NCBI GenBank assembly: GCA_964423645.1
Contig: CAYRFE010000014.1
Span: 27,655-91,654 of the forward strand
DNA from: CAYRFE01 sp964423645 [NCBI: uncultured bacterium]
GTDB taxonomy: Bacteria > Macinerneyibacteriota > Macinerneyibacteria > Macinerneyibacteriales
Direction: 5' to 3'
DNA length: 64,000 bases
The first letter of the stretch is position 1, and each line of letters starts with the position of its first letter. Of the stretch, positions 34,595 to 43,201 are shown in pieces. The notes under the pieces are model-generated. The model was given only the letters and a program-made list of their open reading frames with translations. It was not told where the DNA came from and did not search any database. The translations under genes were made by a program, and so were the position numbers.

Positions 34595-35398
34595 ATGAGT
34601 TTTTTAAAGAAATGTCTCAATCACGGAAGTCGCGCCATCATATGGAGTATCGTGCTTTGTATTATGACACTTGTGCCGTTCGGCTCTCTACAGGGGAAGG
34701 AAAAAACGCTTCGCGTCGTGTATACGGATTGGTATCCGTATACATTTTCGCATAATGGGAAACCGTCCGGATTTGAGCTGGAAATATTTCAAGCCGTGAT
34801 ACAAAGAATGAATTATTCTGCTTCATACGTCAATTTCCCGTGGAAAAGGTGTCTTGAAAATATGAAGAGCGGAGAGGCCGATGTGATCATTTCGGCGCTG
34901 AAAACGTCGGACCGGGAAGAGTATATCCTTTTTCCCGCCACATATATCAGTGTTTCGAGAACGGTATTTTTTGTGAGAAACGGCCATAATATTCGGTATG
35001 ACGGGAAATTGGAACAACTCAAAAATTACACTATTGGTGTGATAATGGGGTTTACCTACGGTGATGAGTTCGATAAAGCAAATTATCTTCATAAAGATGA
35101 AGCAGTCGATGCCTACACGCTAATTATGAAATTGATCTACGGAAGAAATGACATCATCGCAGAAAATCAGGCAGTCATCACGACGCGTGCGAAGGATATG
35201 GGGTTTTCCGATCGGATAGTGCCGCTGTCACCGCCTATTCATACCCAGCGTCTGTATGTCGGGTTCTCGAAAAGCAACAATCTGCAATCGCTCTGTGATG
35301 CATTCTCAACAAAGCTGTCCGCATTTAAAAACACTCAGGAGTATCGTGCCATTCTTGCAAAGTACGGTCTTAAGTACGATGCAATGGTAACTTATTAG
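34595..35398 (+). CDS. Periplasmic solute-binding protein (SBP_bac_3-like), second copy, no ABC partner
   Basis: The 267-residue product has a signal sequence (about 14-34), then LRVVYTDWYPYTFSHNGKPSGFELEIFQAVIQRMNY and FPWKRCLENMKSGEADVIISAL, the opening of family-3 binding proteins, and the second-lobe segment NYTIGVIMGFTYGDEF. It parallels 27615-28382 in size and plan. No permease genes are near; the next gene, 72 bp on, is a large sensor kinase with a periplasmic propeller. A ligand-presenting role for the kinase is suggested by location only. Confidence 0.87.
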   Translation: MSFLKKCLNHGSRAIIWSIVLCIMTLVPFGSLQGKEKTLRVVYTDWYPYTFSHNGKPSGFELEIFQAVIQRMNYSASYVNFPWKRCLENMKSGEADVIISALKTSDREEYILFPATYISVSRTVFFVRNGHNIRYDGKLEQLKNYTIGVIMGFTYGDEFDKANYLHKDEAVDAYTLIMKLIYGRNDIIAENQAVITTRAKDMGFSDRIVPLSPPIHTQRLYVGFSKSNNLQSLCDAFSTKLSAFKNTQEYRAILAKYGLKYDAMVTY

Positions 35399-35435
35399 TA
35401 TTTTTTTATTTTAGGCACATTTAATGAAAAGAATA

Positions 35436-35464
35436 TTGACCTGTAAGAAGATATAGCGTATACT
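35436..35464 (+). promoter_or_regulatory. Leaderless-type promoter of the propeller kinase gene
   Basis: TTGACC, 17 bp, TATACT; six bases then ATG 35471, with no Shine-Dalgarno. Confidence 0.75.
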
Positions 35465-35470
35465 GAATAA

Positions 35471-38400
35471 ATGAAATTTCGTAAGCTGATAATCATTTTC
35501 ACATGTATAGTGTTGTGTGCAACAATGCTTTATTCTCTTGATCCGAAGAAAAAAATATCTCAATACGGTTACTCGTATTGGAACGAACTTAACGGGTTGC
35601 CGCAAAACTTTACCCATAGCGTAATGCAGTCCCGTGAAGGGTACATATGGTGTACAACACAAGAAGGTCTTGTGCGTTTTGATGGCATGCGGTTCATGTA
35701 TTTTGATAAAACCAATACGCCGATATTCAATAACAATTACTTTACCGCGCTTACGGAAGGCCCCGACGGAAGCATGTGGATCGGGACCTCCGGAGGTGGT
35801 TTGTATCGTTATTTCGAAGGAGAATTTTCTGCCCCTTACGAAAACACCAACATGAATGAAGAGATAATTTATACTATCGCAGTGCTTGGTGATAGTGTGT
35901 TTTACGGGACAGAGAATGGTCTGAAAATGGTCGGATCTGATGTTTCGAAGTGGATTACCGTGAAAGACGGTTTGTCGGATCCCGCGATTCGATACCTATA
36001 TCCTGAACAGGAATTTGTTTGGGTGGGTACCCGGAGAGGATTGGATACCGTCAGTAAAAACGGTTCTGTTAAAAAAATCAACTTTGCCCCCTTTTCATCG
36101 GGGGTTGATTGTATTTATAAAGACAAAACGGGGGTTATATGGTTTGGTACACACGGTAAGGGATTGTATTATAAAGATACGACCGGGTTTCACGAGTTCA
36201 GGTATAATAGTGATCTACCCGGGTTATATATCCGTTCGCTCATACATGATCTGGACGGCAATCTTTGGATAGGCACTTCCGCCGGTTTAGCTCGTTATAA
36301 TCAGGATGGTGTTACAAGTTTTGTAAAGGAACAAGGGTTAGTTGATAATTTTATTTTTCGTGTGTATGAAGATCGCGAGGGGACGATATGGCTTGCAACA
36401 CGCGGCGGTTTGGTTCAACTCTATAATGTTATATTTACTACAATTTCAGGCAAGGATGGTCTTCCGTCTGAGGATATAAATGCAGTGTTGGAAGATTCCA
36501 AGGGTAATTTGTGGGTGTGCACGTATGGGAATGGTATTGCGCGAGTCAATGGTGATCGTGTGACGATTTTTTCGGAACAAAACGGGTTATTGCACAATAC
36601 CGTCTATTCTGCGTATGAAGATACACACGGTGTGTTATGGTTCGGGACATCACGAGGTATAAGTCGCTTTGACGGAGTATCATGGAAATCATATGCTCAG
36701 GCAGACGGCTTACGTACGACTATTGTGAAAGCAATGCTCGAGGATTCCAAGGGGAATTTTTGGGTCTGCACCGAAGACAGCGGTGTGTATATTAAACAAG
36801 GCGAACGTTTTGTAGAATCATTGCACGGAGTCGCATTGCCGAAAGACGATTCCTTTGCAATTTTTGAAGATTCACATAAAAACGTATGGATAGGGACCTT
36901 AGTGGGGTTGTATAAATATGATGGAAAAGCATTCACCCTTATAACAAAAAAGAAAAACGGGATCGTAAACGATTTTGTTATTTCATTTTATGAGGATATA
37001 GGCGGGAGATTGTGGGTCGGCACTGAGAACGGATTAAGTCTTTATGAACGCGGACGATGGTACTCGCTCACTTCAAAAGACGGTTTGCCGAATGACGTTA
37101 TTCTTTCAATCACCGCCGACAAAGAACGTCGCTTATGGATTGGTTCTAACAAGGGAGTTTTCACCGTATATATTGATTCGGTTTTAGATTATATTTATGA
37201 GAAAACACCGACCATTGTGACCGCATTATACGGGCGTTCGGATGGCATGAAAAGTGCGGAATGTAATGGCGGTTTTCAACCGTCGGTATGGAAACGAACA
37301 AACGGTGAGCTTGTTTTTCCTACGATGAATGGAGTAGCAATTGTCAATCCGGAGGCGGTTGATAGATTTAAAAAAGAAATTCCCGTTAACATTGAACGTG
37401 TTCATACTGAAGCAGGTTGGAATACCGTCACGGATAAGATTGTGTTACCCTCAGGATTACGAAGTTTTGAAATCGAATATACGGCGTTCTCCTTTGAAAA
37501 TCCTCACAGAATGTATTTTCGTTATTTTCTCAAGGGATTTGATGCGGCATGGATCGAGGCGGGAAACAGACGAACCGCGTATTATACCAATGTTCCGCCA
37601 GGGAAATATGTTTTTGAAGTAGAGGTGTTCAACAGCGAACAACGAGGCTTTGTCAGCATGGGATCTGTCGTTATACACGTTACCCCGCGATTTTATGAAA
37701 CAAAATTATTCATTGCAATGTTGATCGTATTTCTTGCAACGGGTATATTTGCAGTATATAGAATTAGAATTCGTAATTATAAAAATCGACAGGAAGAACT
37801 TGCACGCCTTATTGCCGAGCGCACTCATGCATTAGAAGAGGAAAAAACAATTACAGAGAATCAGTCTGATCAACTTAAAAAGTATAATGACGAGTTGAAA
37901 AAAGCAAATATCAAACTTCGAAAAGCAAATGAAGTAAAAACGCAATTTATTCATATTGCCGCTCATGATCTTAAAAATCCCCTCCAATCAATCATTGGGT
38001 ATAGCGATCTCATTATTTCAAGTGTGGAAAAAGATTCTCTTACCTCAAAAAATATTGCGAAAGTACACGAAAGTGCCCGGAAAATGCTCCATATCGTTAT
38101 AGAGCTGTTAGAAAATGCTGAGATAGAAAGTGGTGCTGTTGCATTTGACCTGCGTGAGGTGGACGCATCGTTACTTGTCCAATCTGTTATAGCCGCATAT
38201 AATGATGCAGCGGTCATTAAAGATCAACAATTTGTTTATGAAGCCACCGGAGATACCGCCTTGTTTACCGATGAAAGTGCATTCAGGCGAATTGCGGATA
38301 ATCTTATAAGTAATGCCGTGAAATACTCCCCTCACGAGAAGGATATTTTCGTGAAATTGATCGGAACCACTCACACGCTCCAGTTTTCAGTTGAAGACCA

Positions 38401-38614
38401 AGGGCCGGGGTTGTCTGCCCGTGATAAGGAGCGCGTATTCGGTAAATTTCAACGTCTGAGCGCACAAACAACAGGAGGCGAAACGTCGACGGGGTTGGGT
38501 TTATCTATTGTCAAAAGTCTCGTAGAATTATTGGGTGGCACCATAACGGTGAAAAGTGAAATCGGTAAAGGCGCATGTTTCACGGTCACACTCAAACGTA
38601 AGCATAAAAAATAG
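35471..38614 (+). CDS. Two-component sensor kinase with periplasmic beta-propeller (propeller-Y_Y_Y-HisKA-HATPase)
   Basis: The 1047-residue product has a signal peptide (1-22), about a dozen two-component-regulator-propeller repeats (35-600) marked by recurring D-x-x-G-x-x-W-x-G-T/C, a Y_Y_Y domain (about 650-740), one membrane helix (746-765), a coiled coil, HisKA with phospho-His near 832 (IHIAAHDLKNPL) and HATPase (930-1045) with NAVKYS, DQGPGLS and TGLGLSIVKSL boxes. Unlike Bacteroides hybrid systems it has no receiver or AraC output. No response regulator is adjacent. The periplasmic part likely binds a carbohydrate or the upstream binding protein. Confidence 0.94.
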   Translation: MKFRKLIIIFTCIVLCATMLYSLDPKKKISQYGYSYWNELNGLPQNFTHSVMQSREGYIWCTTQEGLVRFDGMRFMYFDKTNTPIFNNNYFTALTEGPDGSMWIGTSGGGLYRYFEGEFSAPYENTNMNEEIIYTIAVLGDSVFYGTENGLKMVGSDVSKWITVKDGLSDPAIRYLYPEQEFVWVGTRRGLDTVSKNGSVKKINFAPFSSGVDCIYKDKTGVIWFGTHGKGLYYKDTTGFHEFRYNSDLPGLYIRSLIHDLDGNLWIGTSAGLARYNQDGVTSFVKEQGLVDNFIFRVYEDREGTIWLATRGGLVQLYNVIFTTISGKDGLPSEDINAVLEDSKGNLWVCTYGNGIARVNGDRVTIFSEQNGLLHNTVYSAYEDTHGVLWFGTSRGISRFDGVSWKSYAQADGLRTTIVKAMLEDSKGNFWVCTEDSGVYIKQGERFVESLHGVALPKDDSFAIFEDSHKNVWIGTLVGLYKYDGKAFTLITKKKNGIVNDFVISFYEDIGGRLWVGTENGLSLYERGRWYSLTSKDGLPNDVILSITADKERRLWIGSNKGVFTVYIDSVLDYIYEKTPTIVTALYGRSDGMKSAECNGGFQPSVWKRTNGELVFPTMNGVAIVNPEAVDRFKKEIPVNIERVHTEAGWNTVTDKIVLPSGLRSFEIEYTAFSFENPHRMYFRYFLKGFDAAWIEAGNRRTAYYTNVPPGKYVFEVEVFNSEQRGFVSMGSVVIHVTPRFYETKLFIAMLIVFLATGIFAVYRIRIRNYKNRQEELARLIAERTHALEEEKTITENQSDQLKKYNDELKKANIKLRKANEVKTQFIHIAAHDLKNPLQSIIGYSDLIISSVEKDSLTSKNIAKVHESARKMLHIVIELLENAEIESGAVAFDLREVDASLLVQSVIAAYNDAAVIKDQQFVYEATGDTALFTDESAFRRIADNLISNAVKYSPHEKDIFVKLIGTTHTLQFSVEDQGPGLSARDKERVFGKFQRLSAQTTGGETSTGLGLSIVKSLVELLGGTITVKSEIGKGACFTVTLKRKHKK

Positions 38615-38729
38615 CACGTTGTTGAATTTTGCAAAGATTTTTAAATATATCAAGTGCCAACGATGAGGGTTTTTCTAATCACAACGTAACGGGGAGTCGT
38701 GCGAAATTCAAAACAGTTCGATCTCAATG

Positions 38730-39003
38730 GGGCAAGTTTCCCGAAGAGTGTTTTCGCTTTATTATGATACTTTAAGACCTTTGCAAAATTACCATTTTTG
38801 AATGTGTGCCCACCCCAAACCCCTCCCGTGAAAATCGGGAGGGGCTTAAATTGTTATATAGTGGGGACTTCGTCCCCACACCTCTTTTTAGAAAATAAAG
38901 ATACTTAGGAAATTTTGAATTTTGCAAAGGTCTAACTTTCGATATTAAAAAGATGCGGGGTGGGCGCACAATCGATACCTCATAGCTTGCGGCGGAGTAG
39001 TTC
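38730..39003 (-). repeat. Type B repeat interrupted by a type A copy
   Basis: The left arm (38730-38770: CAAGTTTCCCGAAG...TTTCGCTTTATTATGAT) and the right arm (38955-39003: GCGGGGTGGGCGCACAA...TAGCTTGCGGCGGAGTAGTTCA) match the ends of the type B copy at 63630-63819, and the type A element at 38775-38933 lies between them. Confidence 0.65.
38775..38933 (+). repeat. Type A repeat with perfect 16-bp inverted ends
   Basis: Starts AGACCTTTGCAAAATT and ends with its exact reverse complement AATTTTGCAAAGGTCT, 159 bp long, with the CCCCTCCCG/CGGGAGGG arms and the GTGGGGAC-TTC-GTCCCCAC hairpin between. The best-preserved copy in the window. Confidence 0.9.
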
Positions 39004-39164
39004 AAGACCTTTGCAATACTACCATTTTTTGAATGTGTGCCCACCCCAAACCCCTCCCGTGAAAATCGGGAGGGGCTTAAATTGTTATATAGTGGGGACT
39101 TCGTCCCCACACCTCTTTTTAGAAAATAAAGAAAATTAGATAATTATGAAGTTTGCAAAGGTCT
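39004..39164 (+). repeat. Type A repeat, near-identical to the preceding copy
   Basis: 161 bp, starting AAGACCTTTGCAATAC and ending GTTTGCAAAGGTCT, with the body almost identical to 38775-38933. The two sit head to tail with 70 bp between. The 711 bp gap 38615-39325 consists of these repeats, fragments of their arms, and the terminator at its right end. Confidence 0.88.
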
Positions 39165-39275
39165 AAGTTCATTTTTTCCTTTTTAAAAATCGGGAAGGGT
39201 TGGAAGATGTCACCTTTTTCAAAATAGTAATTTCGCAACGCGCTACGTTCGCAGGTGGTCGAGTTATTCTGATAA

Positions 39276-39300
39276 CAAAAAAAGGCGCGTGAGACGCGCC
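39276..39300 (-). terminator. Rho-independent terminator of the lipoprotein gene
   Basis: Minus strand GGCGCGT, CTC, ACGCGCC then seven T. Confidence 0.9.
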
Positions 39301-39325
39301 TGATAAAGTGAGTAGTCACGGTTGT

Positions 39326-39799
39326 TCAAGGTTTAAAAACTACGACGATACGTTTACCTAATCCTGCATCCATAGTAATATTAAAGACTGCTGCAGATTT
39401 GATCGGTTCAACAAGTGTTTTGGAAAAGTATAACGTACCGCTGACCGAGTCACCGGAATTGAGTGTTGCGCGTTTCAATGCTTTTGCAGCGATATTTACT
39501 TTCGGATTCACTCCATGGAGACTTTGAGAAGGAATCGGCGAATGAATAGCAGTGCTAATCATCAGATTGATTTTAGCCGGGTCAATTTCAATCTGACGCG
39601 GGCTTGTATTGGTGATAGTGAATGCGAGCGTTAAATAGCCCGGCAAAGCACCTTCTTCAAACGTCTTCGGGAATGTCGCGGTGACACTTACCTTTTCGGG
39701 TGCATCAGTGGTCGCAGGATAAAAATTTTTCAACAAACGATAGTCTGCGCTTGAACAAGCTACAAGAGAGATGACAAGAAGCCCCCAAAACCATTTCAT
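39326..39799 (-). CDS. Lipoprotein with LEA/WHy-like domain
   Basis: The 157-residue product starts MKWFWGLLVISLVACSS, a lipobox with the modified cysteine at residue 15, and then a beta-sandwich-like domain (LTLAFTITNTSPRQIEID...LNSGDSVSGTLYFSKTLVEPI) resembling LEA14/water-stress-type domains seen in bacterial lipoproteins. AAGGAGG precedes the ATG. It is monocistronic. Domain assignment is moderate; lipoprotein status is strong. Confidence 0.8.
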   Translation of the reverse strand: MKWFWGLLVISLVACSSADYRLLKNFYPATTDAPEKVSVTATFPKTFEEGALPGYLTLAFTITNTSPRQIEIDPAKINLMISTAIHSPIPSQSLHGVNPKVNIAAKALKRATLNSGDSVSGTLYFSKTLVEPIKSAAVFNITMDAGLGKRIVVVFKP

Positions 39800-39871
39800 A
39801 CATAACCTCCTTATTAAATATAGATAGAGTATAGCAGAAATGGCAGGGATATCAAGGACGAGTAGGAAGAT

Positions 39872-41701
39872 TTATAATGAGATAACTTTTATAATGGAGC
39901 CATCAAGGACGATATAATAAATTCCGGATGCAAAATGTGATAAATCAACCGAATTTGTGCGTTCCAACGAAAGAATCTTTTTTCCGGTGGACGTATACAC
40001 CAGCACGGAATTGTATGTTGCGTCGAAGTATATGATTCCGTTACGGGTTGGATTAGGAAAAAATCGTATCTGATTTTTAGCGGAGGTATCAACGGGAAGC
40101 GATCGGATCGTGATGTTTCCTGAGGCATCCACGAGCGAGAGATAGTATGAGGAAAAGATGAAGTCAGGTATAAACTCAGTTTGCGAGGAAAGAATATGAT
40201 CGGTCCCCTGTATATGCGAGGAAAGGTAATCGGTTATCTCGACACCCTTATACAGCGGGAGTGCGATCGTTCCTTGAATAAAGAAACGTACGCGAGTCGT
40301 TCCGCTCGGGAAAAAAACATCGTGTGAGCCTGTTCCTTTATAACGGCCGTATTCGCTCCATCCGTGTGCATTTTCGAACTCAATCACTAAGGTGTCTGAA
40401 TAACGAAGGATAAATGAAAATGCAAAGTGTAAATATCCTTCGGTTGTCCATGTATTATGAGTAAATTGCACACTGTCGGTACAGTTAATTTTTATCACTC
40501 CCGATTGTGTGCCTGCATTTCCCGAATTATTCGTTATCGAGTACAATAAGGGAATTTTGGATTCTTGCTCAACACCAATAAGCGTTGGTGTAACAAATCC
40601 TGTGTCATACCATGTAAATGGGGAAATACGAAGTGAACGTCGAAAACGAGTCAACTCGGGAAGTGTTTCAATAATGGGTGCGATTTCATCCTTTCCGTAA
40701 AATAAGGATAGTTTTGTGAGCCAATCAGTATTACTTTGAAGTGATAATTGACGGTATGAATCGAAATATTGTTTCAAATATGTGTAATCAGGAGGAAAAA
40801 AGAGTGAAATGCCTAATATGTGAGTATCGGAAGATATACTTCGTATGAGCCATGTCGGAGCGGGAAAGAACGGGTGCAGGTCGATATCGAGCGTATTGTT
40901 CGAATACGTGTCGTTACCGTCTATTCCCAACAGGTCTGTTCGATCCAACGAAGAAAGAGGGTAATTGTGAATAAAGTTCTCAATCGCTTCGCAAAAATCG
41001 GGAATACGTATCGCCGATAAAGAATAAAGCGAATAATGAGAAAATGTGTTGAAGAACGCGTCAATAACATCGTTTTCGGTCACATAAGCAGTTGAGAAAA
41101 TCGTTGAATAATTAAATGCATTTGACGGTATCAAGTGTCCGCTCCCGATAAATATTTGAGCAGTATTACGAAATGCATAAATCGTTTCTGCAGAGGTGTA
41201 ATGACATGCATCGGTAACGACAACGGTGTATCTTGATTTGAAAACGACCGACTCTGTCGCTCTATCAAAAAACAATGCATTCCCATTGAGAGAATCGCGA
41301 GCGATCGCACGTGTCATGTCGGCGGACGAGGTGTTTTCAGGGTACCAGGACGTGCCGTGACCCCATAGAACCAGAGCGGAAATATCATCAGTACGGTAAC
41401 TTTCTGCATTGGTCAAAAACTGTGATAGCGTTGCGGGTAATCCGTAATCAGCATCCTGAAGGATCGTGCTGTGTGCGGTGCCTTTACCGCGAACGATGAA
41501 TGTGTTCGTTGATTGTGTTTTTATCGATGCGATGATCCGATTTGATGATGATTGCGGGTGAGAAGACACGATGGAAAGAATCGTTTCGGCATCAAGGGTC
41601 AAATTGTTATTTCCGGATACGTAAAGAATAAAATCAGCCGAATGTATATGAAGACACAGAGAGAGAAAAACAAAAAGTATGCTGCAAGCTTTCTGTATCA
41701 C
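39872..41701 (-). CDS. Clostripain-like (C11) cysteine peptidase with T9SS sorting domain
   Basis: The 609-residue secreted protein has a signal peptide (1-21), a C11 catalytic domain with His115 in LWGHGTSW and Cys166 in VVTDACHYTSAET, a long beta-rich middle, and a C-terminal domain (about 545-609) that fits the T9SS type A sorting signal: FFPNPTRNG, VYTSTGKKIL, ASGIYYIVL and a short basic/hydrophobic end. Clostripain-type peptidases cut after Arg or Lys and often process other surface proteins. The gene starts with GTG that overlaps the SurA-like gene stop (GTGA). It is evidence that the host has T9SS, though no por core gene is in the window. Confidence 0.88.
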   Translation of the reverse strand: MIQKACSILFVFLSLCLHIHSADFILYVSGNNNLTLDAETILSIVSSHPQSSSNRIIASIKTQSTNTFIVRGKGTAHSTILQDADYGLPATLSQFLTNAESYRTDDISALVLWGHGTSWYPENTSSADMTRAIARDSLNGNALFFDRATESVVFKSRYTVVVTDACHYTSAETIYAFRNTAQIFIGSGHLIPSNAFNYSTIFSTAYVTENDVIDAFFNTFSHYSLYSLSAIRIPDFCEAIENFIHNYPLSSLDRTDLLGIDGNDTYSNNTLDIDLHPFFPAPTWLIRSISSDTHILGISLFFPPDYTYLKQYFDSYRQLSLQSNTDWLTKLSLFYGKDEIAPIIETLPELTRFRRSLRISPFTWYDTGFVTPTLIGVEQESKIPLLYSITNNSGNAGTQSGVIKINCTDSVQFTHNTWTTEGYLHFAFSFILRYSDTLVIEFENAHGWSEYGRYKGTGSHDVFFPSGTTRVRFFIQGTIALPLYKGVEITDYLSSHIQGTDHILSSQTEFIPDFIFSSYYLSLVDASGNITIRSLPVDTSAKNQIRFFPNPTRNGIIYFDATYNSVLVYTSTGKKILSLERTNSVDLSHFASGIYYIVLDGSIIKVISL

Positions 41702-42840
41702 GGTGAAAACTTTTTCACAGAAATGCGTGATTGAAGTTCTTTGAATAATTGACGCAGCATGTATTCTTCAACTACGACAATGCTGGTTTTTTGTGTAAAA
41801 CGCTTGGTAACCGTCATCTTTTTTTTATTATACATGATCACGTCATCTTTTTTTACATCAGCTAAACTTGCCATATCAGGAAAGAGAATAATGGTCTCAT
41901 CGTTTATTCCGTCGGAAATAATAATGGTATCGTAGGTATCGCCTAATAATAAGGTTGTTGCATCTTTATGATTTTTAAAATACGTGTCTTGATAGGTTTT
42001 GATACGGGCAAGATCATGGCAATACTTTCTCAGCACACGAACTTCAGCTGCAAAATGGTGCTCAAGGAGTTTCATCTCTCCGAAATAACGCATCGCATGA
42101 TACCGTTCCTCGAATTTGACCGGTAAAAGTGTGGCCTTCTCAATATCAACGACGGATAAATCGGTTTTATTAAAAGAAACCACAATTTCCGAAGAACCCT
42201 CTTGAGATACGTATTCGGGGAAAAATTGAAAACGGTGTCTTTCTTTAATATCCTGAAACGTAAGCGCCATGGCAAGGGCATTGTTTATCGTTTGTTGTAT
42301 GTCGGGGCTTGGGGGAGTTCCCTGATGAATCCCCAATACGGTAATATCAAAAAAACCGTGTTTTGTTTCGATCCTTGTAAAAGAATCACCGATTTTCGCG
42401 TGTGCAAGCAAAAAATCGATAGGTACGGGGAGATCACCCGGCTTGACGGTCTTTTTATGTTCCCTCTTTATATAGTTTGCGGGTATCAGATAGAAATCAT
42501 AATCAAGTATAAATAATTTTTTGAAGTATTCATCCGTGAGTAAGGCCTTGCTTTTAAGACTTTCTTTTTTCAGGAACGAATAGAGAACCGGCGTAACCAG
42601 TTTATAGTACAACTTTTCAACTTCTTTAAGATTTTCAGGAACAGTTGCGGAGGCTTCTTTTAATAATGCGTATTCGACGAATTTTGCTTCCGCGATCGAG
42701 TCGTCATAACCGAAATAGGTCGCATATTGCGCTACATCTTCGTGTGAGTACGATGCCGAACCCACGACAATGAACGGCACATGCTTTTCTTTACATGCAA
42801 CAGTCGTAAGGACTACGAATAATATACATAAAAATCTCAT
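41698..42840 (-). CDS. Divergent SurA-like periplasmic lipoprotein
   Basis: The 380-residue product begins MRFLCILFVVLTTVACKEK, a lipobox with Cys16, then a SurA-N-like stretch VVGSASYSHEDVAQYATYF... in which a short beta start is followed by a long helical region. A C-terminal domain (about 300-370) looks like a small beta fold (VKKDDVIMYNKKKMTV). I see no clear parvulin core. Its gene is translationally coupled to the T9SS-tagged protease, so it is likely a chaperone for it. Start at 42840 follows a leaderless-type promoter. Confidence 0.68.
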   Translation of the reverse strand: MRFLCILFVVLTTVACKEKHVPFIVVGSASYSHEDVAQYATYFGYDDSIAEAKFVEYALLKEASATVPENLKEVEKLYYKLVTPVLYSFLKKESLKSKALLTDEYFKKLFILDYDFYLIPANYIKREHKKTVKPGDLPVPIDFLLAHAKIGDSFTRIETKHGFFDITVLGIHQGTPPSPDIQQTINNALAMALTFQDIKERHRFQFFPEYVSQEGSSEIVVSFNKTDLSVVDIEKATLLPVKFEERYHAMRYFGEMKLLEHHFAAEVRVLRKYCHDLARIKTYQDTYFKNHKDATTLLLGDTYDTIIISDGINDETIILFPDMASLADVKKDDVIMYNKKKMTVTKRFTQKTSIVVVEEYMLRQLFKELQSRISVKKFSP

Positions 42841-42847
42841 CGGGGAT

Positions 42848-42876
42848 AGTGTAAACGTCTCACGATAGTTCGTCAA
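42848..42876 (-). promoter_or_regulatory. Leaderless-type promoter of the SurA-like/protease operon
   Basis: Minus strand TTGACG, 17 bp, TACACT, then seven bases before ATG 42840, and no Shine-Dalgarno. Confidence 0.72.
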
Positions 42877-43098
42877 TATGTTTTTTTATGAAGTTACATT
42901 GTTTTTAATGAAGACATCGTTTTTTTATTGAAAAGTATGAGTGGTATTTCATGTAAGAACAATCGTGATCGTTTTTATCTTGTTGAAACTTAATGAGTTG
43001 TGATTCGGTTAATAAAATTAGGTGAAAAAATGATTAGCCGATAAATATTAAGTAGAAAAAAAACATTTAATAAAAAACAAAACTATCGGAAATATTAC
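42877..43098. other. A/T-rich divergent intergenic DNA
   Basis: Between the divergent promoters at 42848-42876 and 43099-43126. Very A/T-rich with many A and T runs, possibly UP-element-like or bendable, but no specific site is recognisable. Confidence 0.5.
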
Positions 43099-43126
43099 TT
43101 GACAAAAGCTTTGCGGCGGTTATCAT
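43099..43126 (+). promoter_or_regulatory. Promoter of surface cassette 1
   Basis: TTGACA, 16 bp, TATCAT. The leader then contains GGGGAGGTGG before GTG 43163 and AAAGGAG before ATG 43202. Confidence 0.65.
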
Positions 43127-43201
43127 TGGGGAAATACTCTAAGCAGGGGAGGTGGAGTTATTGTGAAAGAAAATGGCACATTTCAGAAAGGAGTTGTGGC
43201 T

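Noticed and set aside
35471-38614. Bacteroides-type hybrid two-component system
   Set aside because: Propeller and kinase are present, but there is no receiver and no AraC-type DNA-binding domain.
38772-39110. Open frames starting MGTKSPLYNN and similar on several repeats
   Set aside because: They arise from the repeat sequence itself, recur at every copy with varying ends, and have no ribosome site or family match.
38775-39164. Head-to-tail repeats as a CRISPR array
   Set aside because: Only two ~160 bp units with inverted ends and inner hairpins, no short regular repeats or spacers, no cas genes.
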